Assembly: GCA_037957365.1 (NCBI GenBank)
Contig: JARHVA010002006.1
Span: 10,001-74,000, forward strand
Length of the DNA stretch: 64,000 nucleotides
Direction: 5' to 3'
Source of the DNA: Torreya grandis
Taxonomy: Eukaryota > Streptophyta > Pinopsida > Cupressales > Taxaceae
Part shown: positions 1 to 11,339 of the stretch, in pieces
Layout of the letters: each line of letters opens with the position of its first letter
How positions within the stretch are numbered: the first letter of the stretch is position 1
Position numbers and translations under genes: made by a program
Notes under the pieces: model-generated
The model's database searches: none
What the model was told of the DNA's origin: nothing
The model's input: the letters and a program-made list of their open reading frames with translations, nothing else

Positions 1-2114
1 TTTATTTATGGTACACATCATGTAGTAGAAACCTTACAGCACACAGGTAACATGTCTCTCTAAATTCCCACACCGTCACTATCTACCCATCCATCAAGGG
101 AGGGCCATCCCATATTTGGGGGATTGTTCATGGGATTGATGGTCTATGGTTAGTGTGGAAAAGTGTTCGGATGATGCTCTCCCTCCCCCCTATAGTACTT
201 ACTTAGATACTACACTTTAGATTATCAAGGATACATGATTTAGAGTGACTCGAGCTCCATGAAGCATTTTATTTATTATTTTATTTATAGGCAAAATGCC
301 TATTGGAATTGTAATTTGATTTATTATTGTAGATTGACAATAGTGGATATATTATTGTACCAACCATGGCTAGATTTTAATATAATTATTTTCCTTATGT
401 AGTTATGTTATGTAACATATTATGATAGTGATCAATAACTATTATTAATACATGTTTACTTATGATTAATATACTTAATCTATATGTTAAGGTCACTAAT
501 TAAATTCTCATGGTGAAATCTAATGAAAGAAAAGTGTTGTGTAAATATTTGAAAAAAATTTACTACATTATTTTAGAAAATCCTTATGATTATGTTATAG
601 GACGAGTTTATTTATATCAACTTGGGTACCTCAAAAATCACCTCTTCTCTCTAGTAGTCCATGGCAAAGGATACCTTAATTGTGTGTCATTAATAAAGTG
701 TGAGTAAGACCCATTATGTCCCAGAAGCATAGATCATTTTATGTTATGCCCATTTGGATCCTTATGTAGATGGTATCTTCTAACTCATCATCTCCTTCAC
801 CTTATCCTTCATGAATGGGGATATCTTCCACTAAGATAGTTTTTTCCTTTGTCTCACCACTTCATTATTATCCTTCCATTTTATGGTGTGACTATTCCAA
901 CCCTTCATCCATGTGTTGTGTATATTGGTGCTCTATCATGGATTCCATATCCCAAACATGGTGCATGGATGAATCCAATCCATGATCCATCATTGCCTCC
1001 ACATCTTTTATGCTTGGTGGGACTACCTCAGGGTTATGTTTTCCATGTTTCTCTAGCTCTACCTTCTATTGTGCTAACACTGGGGGATTCTTGTGTTATC
1101 TCCTCTACTAATGGCCCTTATGGATGTGTGCATGGGGGATATTAGGTCTTATCTTCCTCTAAGAACTCCTCTTGGTCTTGTTCCTTTATTTATGTGGGAA
1201 TTTGTGTTTCTTTCCTAGTTTAGGGTTGCACCCATTATTTTAGCCTTGACAGTTCTTACTTATTTTCTATCCATGGTTGTTGTTATAGACTTGGGGAGGG
1301 AGACCTTGTCTAATATTGATGCCATTTCATTTTTTGGTCTGGGGGCTCTTCCTCTTATGTGCTATACACCATTTATATTAGTATAAGAGATGGTGTATTG
1401 ATCTCCTCTTTTAGTTTCCTTTTTCTATTTTTGGATTTTCTTCTTGAGATTTCATTTCTTCTGAGCTCTCTTGAATAAGAGATGGTGGTCGTATCTCCTT
1501 GAATTTTGATTAATTATTCTTAGAGGTGGGGGCACATGACTCTACCAGACTCTTATTTAATTGCACATTATCCTACTTTATCTCCTCATATTATTATCAT
1601 GTGGGGAAGATAGCTCTAACTCTCTCTTCTTGGTTATCTTTTTATTGGGGATGGGGGAACATGAAGTGCTTATATCTTTATTAGGTAGTAGACTTATCTC
1701 TTTTTATTGTATTCTTAAAATGAATTTTTTTTGGGCTTCAAATAATAGTAAATGTTATACATAAATCCATTTATGATAACCTTCTATATTGGGATAATGG
1801 CACAACAAAATCATCTACTTCATCCTCTTCATTGTGTGTGGCACATATGTTGTGCAAAGGGTGTGTACATCTATATCTAGCCATATCATGTCCCTATTTA
1901 TCTTTTGCATGTTGGATATTCCATTTTATACATCAATAAATACTATGGTTTAAATCCATATGATAACTTAAACTATTTAGACATTTTTTCATCTACTAAC
2001 TTAACTTGGGTTAGTGAGTAGTATTGCATTACTATGAACTTGGCTTGGCCCTCCATCATATCTAGAAATAACCTAGGCATGCGTCATTATTATCTGATGA
2101 CATCATTTAGTCTC
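1..2114. other. Unassigned AT-rich flank, no gene recognised
   Basis: No recognisable protein, RNA gene or paired repeat was found here. The longest open frame (849-1145, plus, 98 codons) begins at a non-ATG codon, matches no family I know, and lies in sequence with irregularly repeated phrases such as 'aagagatggtg' near 1388 and 1478. It is most likely old repeat sequence into which element A inserted; the last five bases (2115-2119, ACTAG) are the left target duplication of element A. Confidence 0.5.
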
Positions 2115-2119
2115 ACTAG

Positions 2120-2656
2120 TGATCCAAAACTCAAAAGTTTTGGTTGATAAATATTTCAATAGCATAGAAATAACACAGTAACAATGAATTCTCTAAGAAG
2201 AGATGTAGTATTACTCAAGATCGCAATACAAATAAATGCTTATCTCTAGGAAGAGATGTATGTCTTCACATTTTAGGTTACCTCTTCATTTATACACATT
2301 TTGAAAGCATGGGGAGGATGTGTAAGGTCACCAATATTGAGGAATATTAAGTAGTTTGACTTCTAATATTTAAAACAGTACATAATTTGAGGAATTAGTA
2401 TTTTTAGAAACTTACTATTTTTAGACTGCACTACTAAAATTGAAATTTAGGGCACTTCCATTGGTTTTTTAGGGGAAAAATTCATTGATTGGATATTTAT
2501 GCCATCTCATTATGTTCTCCTCATTATTAGCTTTCTAATGGTTCAAATGGTGAGTCAATTGGATCTACAGTGCAAAAGTTATGGCTCCCGGAAGTTTTGT
2601 CATCAATTGGGGTGGAACTGTCACCCAAATTATTGCCTGAATTGTTGCCTAGATCA
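2120..2656 (-). repeat. 3' LTR of element A (537 bp)
   Basis: Pairs with 7234-7754. Both copies contain 'catttatacac' (2287-2297 here), which on the minus strand reads GTGTATAAATG and is the likely TATA box. This copy is 16 bases longer, mainly from a local duplication around 'ttactatttttagaaac' (about 2395-2430) that is present once in the other LTR. Confidence 0.95.
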
Positions 2657-2669
2657 TTCTTCCCTCCTT
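2657..2669 (-). other. Polypurine tract of element A
   Basis: The plus strand reads TTCTTCCCTCCTT immediately inside the left LTR; on the minus strand this is AAGGAGGGAAGAA directly before the 3' LTR, the standard place for priming of second-strand synthesis. The last pol codons and stop (TAA) overlap it, as is usual. Confidence 0.85.
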
Positions 2670-2671
2670 AA

Positions 2672-2860
2672 AAATAAATGGTCCCCATTGCATCAATGTT
2701 ACCGATCAGGTGTGGTAGTTTTTTCTTGATTTGATTCTCTATGAGCCACTCACCTTGATGGCTAAGCTGGCCCCTTTTGACCACTCGATAAAGTGAAATA
2801 GAGCATCCTCTTGTTGTCTTCATCTAGGTATCCATAATCTGATCCTCTTCCACTGGATAA
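2672..2860 (-). pseudogene. Chromodomain-like C-terminus of element A integrase
   Basis: After the GPY/F module, the frame reads on with two in-frame TAG codons into a segment containing LYRVVKRGQ followed by GEWLIENQ, then a stop just before the polypurine tract. The spacing of aromatic and basic residues resembles the chromodomain core (Y-x-V-K-x-x-G ... W) that steers chromovirus integrases to marked chromatin. The canonical aromatic cage is not complete, so this is a degenerate or type II-like chromodomain at best. Position and length support the call; sequence similarity is weak. Confidence 0.55.
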
Positions 2861-2989
2861 AAAATCTATGGATCAAGATCATCAATGTCTAGTTGTTCTA
2901 CTACAACTGAAGTGTCTAATAGAGGTGGGTGATATGGTTTGAGGAGCTCCACATTGAATATTAGATGCAGACCAAGGTAGGTTGGTAGG

Positions 2990-4200
2990 TTTAACTCAAA
3001 AGCATTTTATCCAACTCTTCTGGTGATGGTGTAGGGACCATATCGTAGAGGCCAAATATTTCTATGTGGGCCTGCAAGTAATTTCTCATAAAGATACAAC
3101 CAAACCTTGTCACCCATAGCAAAATGGTGTGTAATATTATGTTTGTCATGGCATTGCTTATACTTCTGATTCATCTTCTCCAGGATGTCATGAACTTGTT
3201 GCTGGATGTGTTGCATTTATTCAATAAACTTTGTTGCTTTTGCTGCCTTAGATCTTCCATGAGGTGTGTATTCCATGGTGGACAATGGAATAGCTATATC
3301 AATTGGTGCCATGGGTTAGAACCCAAAACATACTTGGAATGGACTATGCTTGGTCGAGCTGTGCAGTGCCTGATTGTATCCATGTTATATGAAAAGAAGT
3401 CCCTCATCCCATGTGCATGGATGTTTGGAGTGATACATCTGAATCATGTGAACAATCAAGTAGTTTACCACATTTGTTTGACCATTAATCTGTGGATGGA
3501 AGGCTATGGACTTCATCAGCTTAGTATCCATCATCTTCCATAGAGTGGACCAGAAGATGCTTAGGAACCTGCTATCTCAATCTGAGACAATGGACTTGGG
3601 GAGACCAAAATGGAGCCATAAATGACTAAAATATAGTTGAGCAGTTTCCTTAGTAGATATATTTTCATTACAAGCAATCATGATAGACATTTTTGAAAAA
3701 TGATCAACTACCACAAAAATATAGTCCTTACCATGTTTTAAAGTGGGCAAGCCTGAGAGAAAATCCATTGAGATGGATTCCCAAGGCCTGGTTGGTTATG
3801 GCAATGGCATGTACAATCCTTGATTCTTATTTTTTGGCTTGGATATCACACATGGGGTGCAAGATTTGAGATATCTTGCCACATCCTTTCACATATGGGG
3901 CTAGTAGAAGTGTTTTTGAAGAACTGCCAATGTCTTTTCAATACCAAAGTGTCCAGTTGTCCTACTGAAGTGTGCTTCCCATATCATCTTTTGTTACTCT
4001 ACAAATGGAACATAGATGTGCCCCATATGACAGAGGACATTATCTTGCAAATATAAATTAGAATCATGTTTACCTTTTTAAAGTGCTTTATATGTATCAG
4101 GAAAGGTAGGATTTGCTTCATACATAGCACCCCAAGTGGCAATCTCATGTCCACACAGGTCAAGAACTATTGCGAGTGCAATAATTGGTGGGCAGCTCAG
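2990..4200 (-). pseudogene. Integrase of element A, broken
   Basis: Integrase inserts the retrotransposon cDNA into the genome. Two segments are clear: the catalytic core at 3577-3768 (MDFLSGLP, then VVVDHFSKM with the first catalytic Asp region, ending GLPKSIVSD at the second Asp) and the C-terminal part at 3007-3216 (GDKVWLYL, then RYGPYTI, the GPY/F module). Between them an AFHPQINGQT segment supplies the HPQ-x-x-GQ-T region, with the third acidic residue of the DDE triad lost or changed in the decayed sequence. Stops and frameshifts separate the pieces. The 139-codon plus-strand frame at 3124-3543 is its antisense shadow. Confidence 0.9.
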
Positions 4201-4289
4201 ACAATCTATAGCTATATTTGAGATCCCCTTTTTGTTTTTGATTATCAGGTGGAATTGCTGAAGATATGTGGCTCACTTTTGGTGCCTCT

Positions 4290-4640
4290 CATTTCATAGT
4301 TTGCTTTGCATCTGGATGAATTCTAATGGTCTGTGGTCAGTGTGGATGGCCATCTCTTTCCCCAAGATGTAGTGTTTCCATTGTTTGTAGGATTGCACAA
4401 TGGCATAGAGCTCCTTATCATATGTTGGATATTTCCTGACTGTATCAGTGAAAGTTTCACTATGATATGCAATATGATGGCCATGTTGCATGATGACAAC
4501 TCCCATGGCATATTAAGACGCATTTGTCATCAACTCAAAATGTTGATGCAAATCTAGCAAGGCAAGAATAGGGGCTAAGTAGAGTTTGTTCTTCAAATTA
4601 TCAAATGCCCTTTGTTGTATTTCACCCCACTAAAATGTAG
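4290..4640 (-). pseudogene. RNase H of element A
   Basis: The domain removes RNA from the RNA-DNA hybrid during reverse transcription. The frame at 4294-4506 reads IAYHSETF, then the family block RKYPTYDKELYAIV, KQWKHYILGKE and IHTDHRPLEF. The Glu of YDKEL and the Asp of HTDH are retained catalytic positions. A second overlapping frame on the same strand (4323-4523) is a shadow. The upstream part of the domain continues to about 4640 but is interrupted. It sits directly after RT, as expected for Gypsy pol. Confidence 0.9.
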
Positions 4641-4749
4641 CTTTAGCTCCTCCTTTAGTCACTTGGGTTAGTGACCAAGCAACATGCAAAAATCCAAGAA
4701 CAAACCTGTGGTAGAAATTTGCAAGACCTAAAAAGCTGCGAAGCTCTGT

Positions 4750-5480
4750 GAGGGTCCTTGGTGTGGGCCATTCTCAAATAACCTGAATATTTTTTGGATC
4801 AACATGGTCCCCTTCCTCATTCACAACGTACCTAAGGTATTGAATTGTTGTCATCCTGAATGTGCATTTGTCAAGATTTGCATATAAATTGTGCTCTTGA
4901 AGAGTTTGAAGCACCTTATGAACATGTTGCAAATGTTCTTCCCATGTTCTACTATAGATGAGTATGTCATATAAGTAGATAACCAAAAATGAGTTGGTGA
5001 AGGGTCGGAGAATGTCATCAATCATCCTCATGAAAGTTGCAGGTGCGTTAGGTAAGCCAAAAATCATAACCAACCATTCAAAGAGCCCATCCTTAGATTT
5101 GAATGTAGTCTTTTAGACATCAGTGGGATTGATGGGAATTTGGTGATAACCAAATTTGAGATCAATTTTAGTGAATAACTTCGCACCATGGAGCTGGTCC
5201 AGCAGGTCATCAATCCTAGGGAGAGGGTAGCGATTCTTCATAGAGATTTGATTTAGGGCTCGGTAGTCAATGCAAAGCTTCCATGGTCCATCTTTCTTTA
5301 GGGCCAAGACAATTGGGCTACCATAAGGTGAAGATCTTGGCTTGATGTGACCCTTTTTTCTCAATTCTTGAATCTATCTTTTTATCTCATCATTCTCCAA
5401 AATTGATCCGTGATACACAGGACTGTTAGGCAAAGGTGATCCTGGGATCAAATCAATAGAATGTTTTACCTAGAAATGTA
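4750..5480 (-). pseudogene. Reverse transcriptase of element A, active site mutated
   Basis: Two readable blocks. The N-terminal block (5113-5364) contains RSSPYGSPIVLALKKDG, then LCIDYRALNQ, PLPRIDDLLDQLHGAK and FTKIDLKFGYHQI, all classic Gypsy RT motifs; the Asp of KIDL is a catalytic residue. The C-terminal block (4774-5073) contains [10 protein letters not shown], the active-site box read as YLYDILIYS, then WEEHLQHV and LDKCTF. The middle acidic residue of the normal YLDD is Tyr (codon TAT at 4969-4971), so the enzyme would be inactive even if joined. The gap between the blocks (about 5074-5112) includes a stop. Confidence 0.95.
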
Positions 5481-5739
5481 GTGGAACTCTTGTAGGTGAC
5501 TTGAATAAGTCATCATATTCTCTTATGATTCATCCTATCTACTTTTGTTATTGTGTTGATTGTGTAGTCAGGACTGCAACATCAGCCTTCTTGGATTTCT
5601 GTGGTTTGACCACCATGAGAACAAATTGCTTTGTTTTCTCCACTAATCTCTTGCATTGTTTAACACTGATCAGGGAGACAGATGTGGGAGGTGGTACCTC
5701 TAGTACCCTATAGTGCCATGTTCCAAGAGTGAGGGTGAT

Positions 5740-6055
5740 CCTTTGAGTTCATGATTCATAGATGCCATGTCGCTCATACATGAACAACTAACCAAGGAGT
5801 ACATCACAAACATCTAGATTGACCACATCACACAAGACTTCATCTTGGAATGGTTTTATAGCATATGAAAGAAGACACTGATGGGTGACATGGAGGTCTC
5901 TCCTTGGGCTCAACCATCTAATACTATAGGGCTTTAGATGAGGCTTCATGGATAGATTTAGACTTTTCACAACTTTAGCAGAGATTAAATTCTTTTGACT
6001 CCCACTATCAAGAATGAAATGCAGAGGCTTACCTTTTACCCATAATTTGGAGTGA
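5740..6055 (-). pseudogene. Aspartic protease of element A
   Basis: A retropepsin that would cut the polyprotein. The frame reads HFILDSGSQKNLIS, with the catalytic Asp-Ser-Gly at 6001-6009, followed by VVKSLNLSM, then DEVLCDVVNLDVCDVLLGQ. The DVLLGQ block is the usual C-terminal hydrophobic-Gly motif of plant Gypsy proteases. A stop lies between the DSG motif and the rest of the polyprotein. It lies between the gag zinc knuckle and RT, as in other Gypsy elements. Confidence 0.85.
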
Positions 6056-6059
6056 AACC

Positions 6060-7080
6060 ATCTTTCCTTGTCATCTAGTCTTTCCTCATGGGTCTATGAT
6101 GAAGTGATGATGGTGTCAGGTTCAACATCTACAATTTCTTCTTCATCCTCTTTGACTATGGGTTGTGTATGAGGTAGAGTAGTAGATGTCGAGTATTGTG
6201 ACTCAAAAAATAGTGACTTGATGGCTCGACATTCTTCTTTAGAATGAGTTCCAATTTTGTGGTAATCACACCATTTTCCAGCCTTTCCCTTTTAGGATTT
6301 ATTATCTTGAAACTCATTTTGCTTCTAATTTTGGCCTCATGTTTGACCTTCCTTGTCACTTTTCCATTTTGAGGGTTTACTCTTCATATTCTTTTTGCCA
6401 TGCTTCTGTTTAATCTTCACTGTGAATTTGTATGCCTCACTGAGGGTTTCCAAATTGAAGAGTTCCATTTCCCCCTATATGTACCATTGTAGTCCACCAC
6501 GATATTTGAGAGTCTTATGTTTCTCACTTTCTTGAATGCCCAATATTGCAGATAAAGAATGAAAAGTGTCTGTGTAATCTTGAATAGATTGGTCCTTACC
6601 TTGGTGAAGTTGTTACCACTATATGTACAAATCATCATATGCTCTGATGGGATAGTATTCTTCTTTCACCACTTCCACAAAATCATCTTAGGTAGGTTCC
6701 ACCTCAAGCCAATGTCATCTATACTAAACCTCTTTTGGTACACTTCCCACTAGTTTTTCACAGGCAATGATGATTTCAAAAGAGCAAAAGTAATCTTTTC
6801 TCCATCGGTGAACTTATTTACAGAGAAGTAGGAAGATAGTTGATCCAACCAATTTTCTACTACATCAACATTGATTTTGCCTACAAATGTAGGAATAACA
6901 AAATTTACCTAAACCTTGAAGGGTGTTGGGGCACTAAAAGGACGTTCCATGGATGAGGAGCCATAAAGTGTAGCTGTGGAGCCAAAATTTCCCATTGGAA
7001 GTGTTTAAAGAATTTGGGAAAATTATTGTAGCATATACACTTGTTGCCATTGGATGGCTTCATTCACCATTTCCTTGAAA
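6060..7080 (-). pseudogene. Gag of element A with CHHC-type zinc knuckle
   Basis: Gag forms the particle that packages the element RNA. The middle part reads YYPIRAYDDLY, then DYTDTFHSLSAILGIQE and KTLKYRGGLQWYI, typical of the plant Gypsy gag core. The C-terminal knuckle lies at 6229-6270 and reads CDYHKIGTHSKEEC, that is C-x2-H-x4-H-x4-C rather than the retroviral CCHC. Several frameshifts and stops break the frame. The start is probably near 7075, about 140 bases after the primer site on the minus strand. Confidence 0.8.
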
Positions 7081-7218
7081 GGATCAGATGTCTCAGTGTC
7101 ATCCGCTATTTGAAGTTGTTCAGAGCAAATAGGTGGAAAATTTGGGAGCTATGTTGTTTCCCACCCAAGCTTCTTGTAGCCTAATCTCATCCTTGAGATC
7201 ACACACTCTCAAGATAAA

Positions 7219-7232
7219 CCACTTTGATACCA
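7219..7232 (-). other. Primer binding site of element A (tRNA-Met type)
   Basis: The plus strand reads CCACTTTGATACCA one base inside the right LTR; on the minus strand this is TGGTATCAAAGTGG. TGGTATCA is the usual plant primer site complementary to the 3' end of initiator tRNA-Met. It fixes the right LTR as the 5' LTR and the element as minus-strand. Confidence 0.9.
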
Positions 7233-7233
7233 T

Positions 7234-7754
7234 TGATCCAAAACTCAGAATTTTTGGTTGATAAATATTTAAATAGCATAGAAATATCACAATAACAATG
7301 AATTCTTTGAGAAGAGATGTAGTATTACTCAAGATCGCAATACAAATATATGCTTATCTCTAGGAAGAGATGTTTGTCTTCACATTTCAAGTTACCTCTT
7401 CATTTATACACATTTTAAAAGCATGGGGAGGATGTGGTAGGTCACCAATATTGAGGAAGATTAATTGGTTTGACTTCCAAGATTTAAAACAATATAGAAT
7501 TCGAGGAATTACTATTTTTAGACTGCACTACTAAAATTGAAATTTGGGGCACTTCCGTTGGGGTTTAAGGGGTCAAAATTCATTAAGAAAATCTTGATGC
7601 CATCTCACGATGTTCTCCTCATTCTTATCTTTCCAACGGTTCAAATGGTGAGTCAATTGGAGGTACGGTGCAAAAGTTATGGCTCTCGAAAGTTCTATCA
7701 TCAATTGGGGTGGAACTGTCACCCAATTTGTCGCCTAAATTGTTTCCCAGATCA
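7234..7754 (-). repeat. 5' LTR of element A (521 bp)
   Basis: Matches 2120-2656 along its whole length and ends with the same AGATCA. A TATA-like word on the minus strand lies at 7401-7411. It is followed by the right target duplication ACTAG (7755-7759). The open frames at 7120-7332 and 7537-7788 cross LTR edges and are not genes. Confidence 0.95.
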
Positions 7755-7759
7755 ACTAG

Positions 7760-9640
7760 TCACCTCACTACTCAAGCTTTGTATTTAGGATTAAATTCCC
7801 CATGACAAGTATAACTATGATATTTGAGTGTTGAGGACATGTTGTGGGTGGGGTAAATTCATTGGTATTATTGTGTGCCTTGGATACACTAATATCATCA
7901 AGTAGTTTAAATATAAGGATTGCAAAAAAATTAAAATTTTCCCCCAATATATGTGCCTTTTCTTCACCCTCAATAATCAAATCAACTAATAATTTTTAAA
8001 TATTAAACTATGTATTGTTGATCATCTAATGCATGATATATATGAAGTTCTGTTTATTTATCCTGCTATACTAACCCATGAAACTTGGTATTAACCAAGC
8101 ATGCATCCATCTTGGTGGCCATATCTTCAATATTTAGGATGGGAAAGTGCCTCCATTCTTATCCTTTATTTCATTATCCATTCTATTTACCTCCATGGAT
8201 TCATCTATTTCTTCCTTAATGTCTATTCGTGATTGGACTAGCCCAGTCACCTTATGAATTTGTGTTGGTGTAATACTTATTCTTCACCTAGTGAATTATA
8301 ACATATACTTGTGTATGTGTGATAAAAATAAGTGCATGAGTTTCTCCACATTTCCAAAGTAAGTGAGATCATATTGTTAGATAACCCAAACTCTATCCAA
8401 TTACTGCCTCATAGAGTTTTCAAATAGAGGGTTCTATTCAAGGGTATTATTCCCTATGTTCACCATATAGTCTTTGCTTAATTAGACCACATGTCCCCCT
8501 CTATAATGGTTATAATCCTCTACCTTACACTTTTACACTATGTAATATCATTATTCATCATGTTCTACACACTCAGGTTACTGGATTTATACAAAACTCA
8601 TCTTTGTTATCCTTGACCTATTTTTTGTTAGTGGCATGACTAACATATCCTTTCTTTCTCTATCCTTGGGTACACTCTTTCTTAGATATACCCCTTTTTA
8701 ATTATTATATTCATTAGATGATTATACCATAAATGTGACTAATGTTTCTTCCACAACCCTTACTTATTCTCTAGTTATTGTAGAGGGTCCTTTAAACTAT
8801 GTGTTTCTCACTACCTCTTTCCTGATATAAGCTAGCCTAACTTCTAGTTCCCTTTCCTCCAATAGCTGCATATGACTTATATATTTTTTGGGTGTTATGT
8901 CTATATATACCTTTTTAATATATATGTTCATGGGCTTGAAACCCTTCTGGTTTACTCTTATCCTTCTTATTTAGTTAAATACTCTAATTTTGGTTATTGT
9001 GTCCTTACATCGAAAGTGGAACTATTGGGTTCAGCTCTAAGATTTCATAAAGCCCTAATGGAAGTAAAAAAAAATTTCAACCTAAAACCTATTTAAACCT
9101 TCCTTATTACTAACCAAACAACCTAAAATTTTAGTGCACTTTCATCGTATACTTATAAGGGTCTTGATTATAGCATTCCAATGGTGTTTTTTAGTTGTTT
9201 TAGTTTCAAATTCACAAATATCTTTGCCTCTCAGGTTCACTTGAGACCTTGGGGTCACTTAGGGATATTAAATTAAAAATGGCTAAATAACATATACTTT
9301 CCAAATTTTATCTTCCTTAAAAAATAAAAATACATAGATTCCCTCACCTAAAAAATAAACATCTAGCATAAGGATCTGAAAGGAAGTCCATCACTTGACT
9401 CATTTGATTGGTATTATGAGGTGTGCACATGTTATTATCATAACAACATAAAATTATTGTGTGTAAAATCTAGTTTGAGATACTCTAATCTAATAAATCT
9501 AAAATGTATAAATAAAAGGGCATATGCCTTATTACAACATTGATAAAACATGTTAAGACTAATATAATTTTACTTTTTTGCCATTGAAATGCATAGGGAG
9601 CATTTCACCATCTAACGTATGCATCTTCTACACACTAGTC
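7760..9640. other. Unassigned stretch between elements A and E2
   Basis: No LTR pair or known domain was found. On the minus strand around 8040-8250 there is a short coding-like run (for example IDIKEEIDESMEVNRMDN) that is acidic and fits no family I recognise. It lies downstream of the E2 integrase in the same orientation, so it could be an E2 3' region or its eroded LTR, but nothing decides this. Confidence 0.4.
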
Positions 9641-9789
9641 TCTAAAATGTTATGAATAATGTAGGGCCTTATCTAATGAATTTAAAGCTTTCTAGGATGA
9701 TTCAAGTACTTGAAGCCATACAAGAGAATAAATACATGTTATACTATTCTTGTTTCTTTATGTGGTGGTCATGCCAATCCTTCTATTGG

Positions 9790-10475
9790 GCCTTATCTTT
9801 AGTTTGGCTCCATCAAGCAATGGTGTCATTCATATAAATTCATCAAGTCTTCTAGCTACATGTCTCAACACTAGTTGTCATTGAGGAAACCCACTAGTGA
9901 AATACATAGAGAAGGAACCAATAACTCAATGAGTAAGATAGTATCAATCCCAAATACTAGTTAAAATGGTGTGGACTTGTTCAAATATTTGAAAGTACTC
10001 TAATAGGCCCACAAGATTACTGAAAACTAGTCATCCCAATCTTTTTACCCTACATCATAGATCTTAGTGAGGTAATTTCATAATATCTTGTTGAAAGCCT
10101 CTTCAATCCCATTTTATTATGGATGGTAGGGTGTTGTATTATGGTATGTGATAATGAACTTAGATAGTAAAATATACACAATTTCATCGATGAAATGAGT
10201 GCCCCAAATATTGGTAAATTCTAAAGAAAGTGTGTAGTTATAATTATAGTGTAGTTGTTTATGGGTGTGGCATCAACCCCTCTAGTGAAATATTTAGTTG
10301 TAGTGATAATGTAGCATCCATCAGTATTATGTGTAGTTAGGGCAATAGGGACCAAAAATTCTATGGACCATTTTTCAAATGGTACCTACATGAGAATGGG
10401 GATCAAGGGCATTTCATACATGTGATTAGGTTTTTTATTCCTATAACACACATCACATTTATACACGTATTATTT
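9790..10475 (-). pseudogene. Integrase of E2
   Basis: The zinc-binding end reads CDVCYRNKKPNHMYEMPLIP (from about 10463 down), followed by PFEKWSIEF, then YFTRGVDATP (normally Y-F-T-K-W-x-E-A). Farther on, TPYHP, two stops, then NGIEEAFNKIL carries the HPQ-x-NG-x-x-E block with the third catalytic acidic residue, and VILWAY ... TPF ... LVFG gives the C-terminal signature. Many stops and at least three frameshifts are present. Confidence 0.85.
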
Positions 10476-10799
10476 TGTATGTTTGAATATAGTAAGACAT
10501 AATAGGTCAAATAGTATGATCTTGTGAGTAGTGGCTTCACAGGTGAATTTTACACCAATTATACCTTTGTGCCCTTGCTATAACATGCCATTTCATTAAT
10601 GATCCAAAATGAACTAACTTAAAAATTCATCACACCCAAGTGTATATATTTATCCAATGACAAATTGATATGGGGTGGTAAAAATTATGAGTTCCTTCTC
10701 TTTAGTGTAGAAATTTTCAAATGTGATGCTAGAGGTTAGAAATGCAATAATCTAAATTAGGTCCTATAGGATCCATTTTACCTTGTACAAATGGGAATC

Positions 10800-11330
10800 T
10801 AACATTTTATATTCAATATGATATGTGTCCTCTCTAATGGTGAGGCATGAAAATTAATCCAAGCCTAAAGTATAGTTTCTTGCCTTCATGACCACCAAAA
10901 ATTATAATTATTGAAAGAGGATGATCCAATGATAGATGTGCCCATGGAGAATTGGCTTGTTACTAAGTATGTTAAAGCCTAATGTTCTATAAATAACATT
11001 AAAGGAGTGGCCAGTAAATACTATAAATGTTTGGAGCACGTATACCATTGCCATGGCTTCACATTTAGTGGTGGTATAGTTATGCTAGATAGGCATGAAA
11101 TTTCTATTTACAAAGTAGATTAGATTGTCAATCTTTCTCTCACCTGATTGAGATAGAATAATACCAATTGTTTTTCCTAATGTATCAATGTGTACATGAA
11201 AATGGGTTCTATATTTTTGGAATTATAGTATTGGTGTGCTAGATAGTTTCTTATTTAATATCTTTATTGCCTCTTGTTGTGCCTTTCCCCATATGAATGG
11301 GTCAGTCTTTCAAAAAAACTATTCTAATGG
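10800..11330 (-). pseudogene. RNase H of E2
   Basis: Hand translation gives FHVHIDTLGKTIGIILSQ with the catalytic Asp, then IDNLIYFVNRNF and HNYTTTKCEAMAMVYVLQTF, matching the Gypsy RNase H core (Asp in the first strand, Glu in the E-x-x-A-M block; here C-E-A-M-A-M). A stop falls after FMPI. The block is directly followed, in the upstream direction, by an RT C-terminal region. Confidence 0.85.
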
Positions 11331-11339
11331 TGTGGATAT

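Larger units (their letters stand above)
2120..7754 (-). mobile_element. Element A: complete but dead Ty3/Gypsy chromovirus
   Basis: A 5,635-bp LTR retrotransposon read from right to left. Seen directly: two LTRs starting TGATCCAAAAC and ending AGATCA (plus strand), flanked by the 5-bp duplication ACTAG (2115-2119 and 7755-7759); a primer site complementary to initiator tRNA-Met next to the right LTR; a purine tract next to the left LTR; and in order on the minus strand gag, protease, RT, RNase H, integrase. RNase H before integrase defines Ty3/Gypsy. The GPY/F module and a chromodomain-like tail after integrase place it among chromoviruses. All proteins are broken by stops and frameshifts, and the active-site YLDD of RT reads YLYD, so it cannot move by itself. 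The LTRs agree at roughly nine positions in ten by eye, so it is not recent. Confidence 0.95.

Noticed and set aside
849..1145. 98-codon plus-strand open frame
   Set aside because: Non-ATG start, no known motif and no second exon or regulatory context; chance is enough in a window this size.
3124..3543. 139-codon plus-strand open frame
   Set aside because: It is antisense to the integrase of element A and shows no motif of its own.
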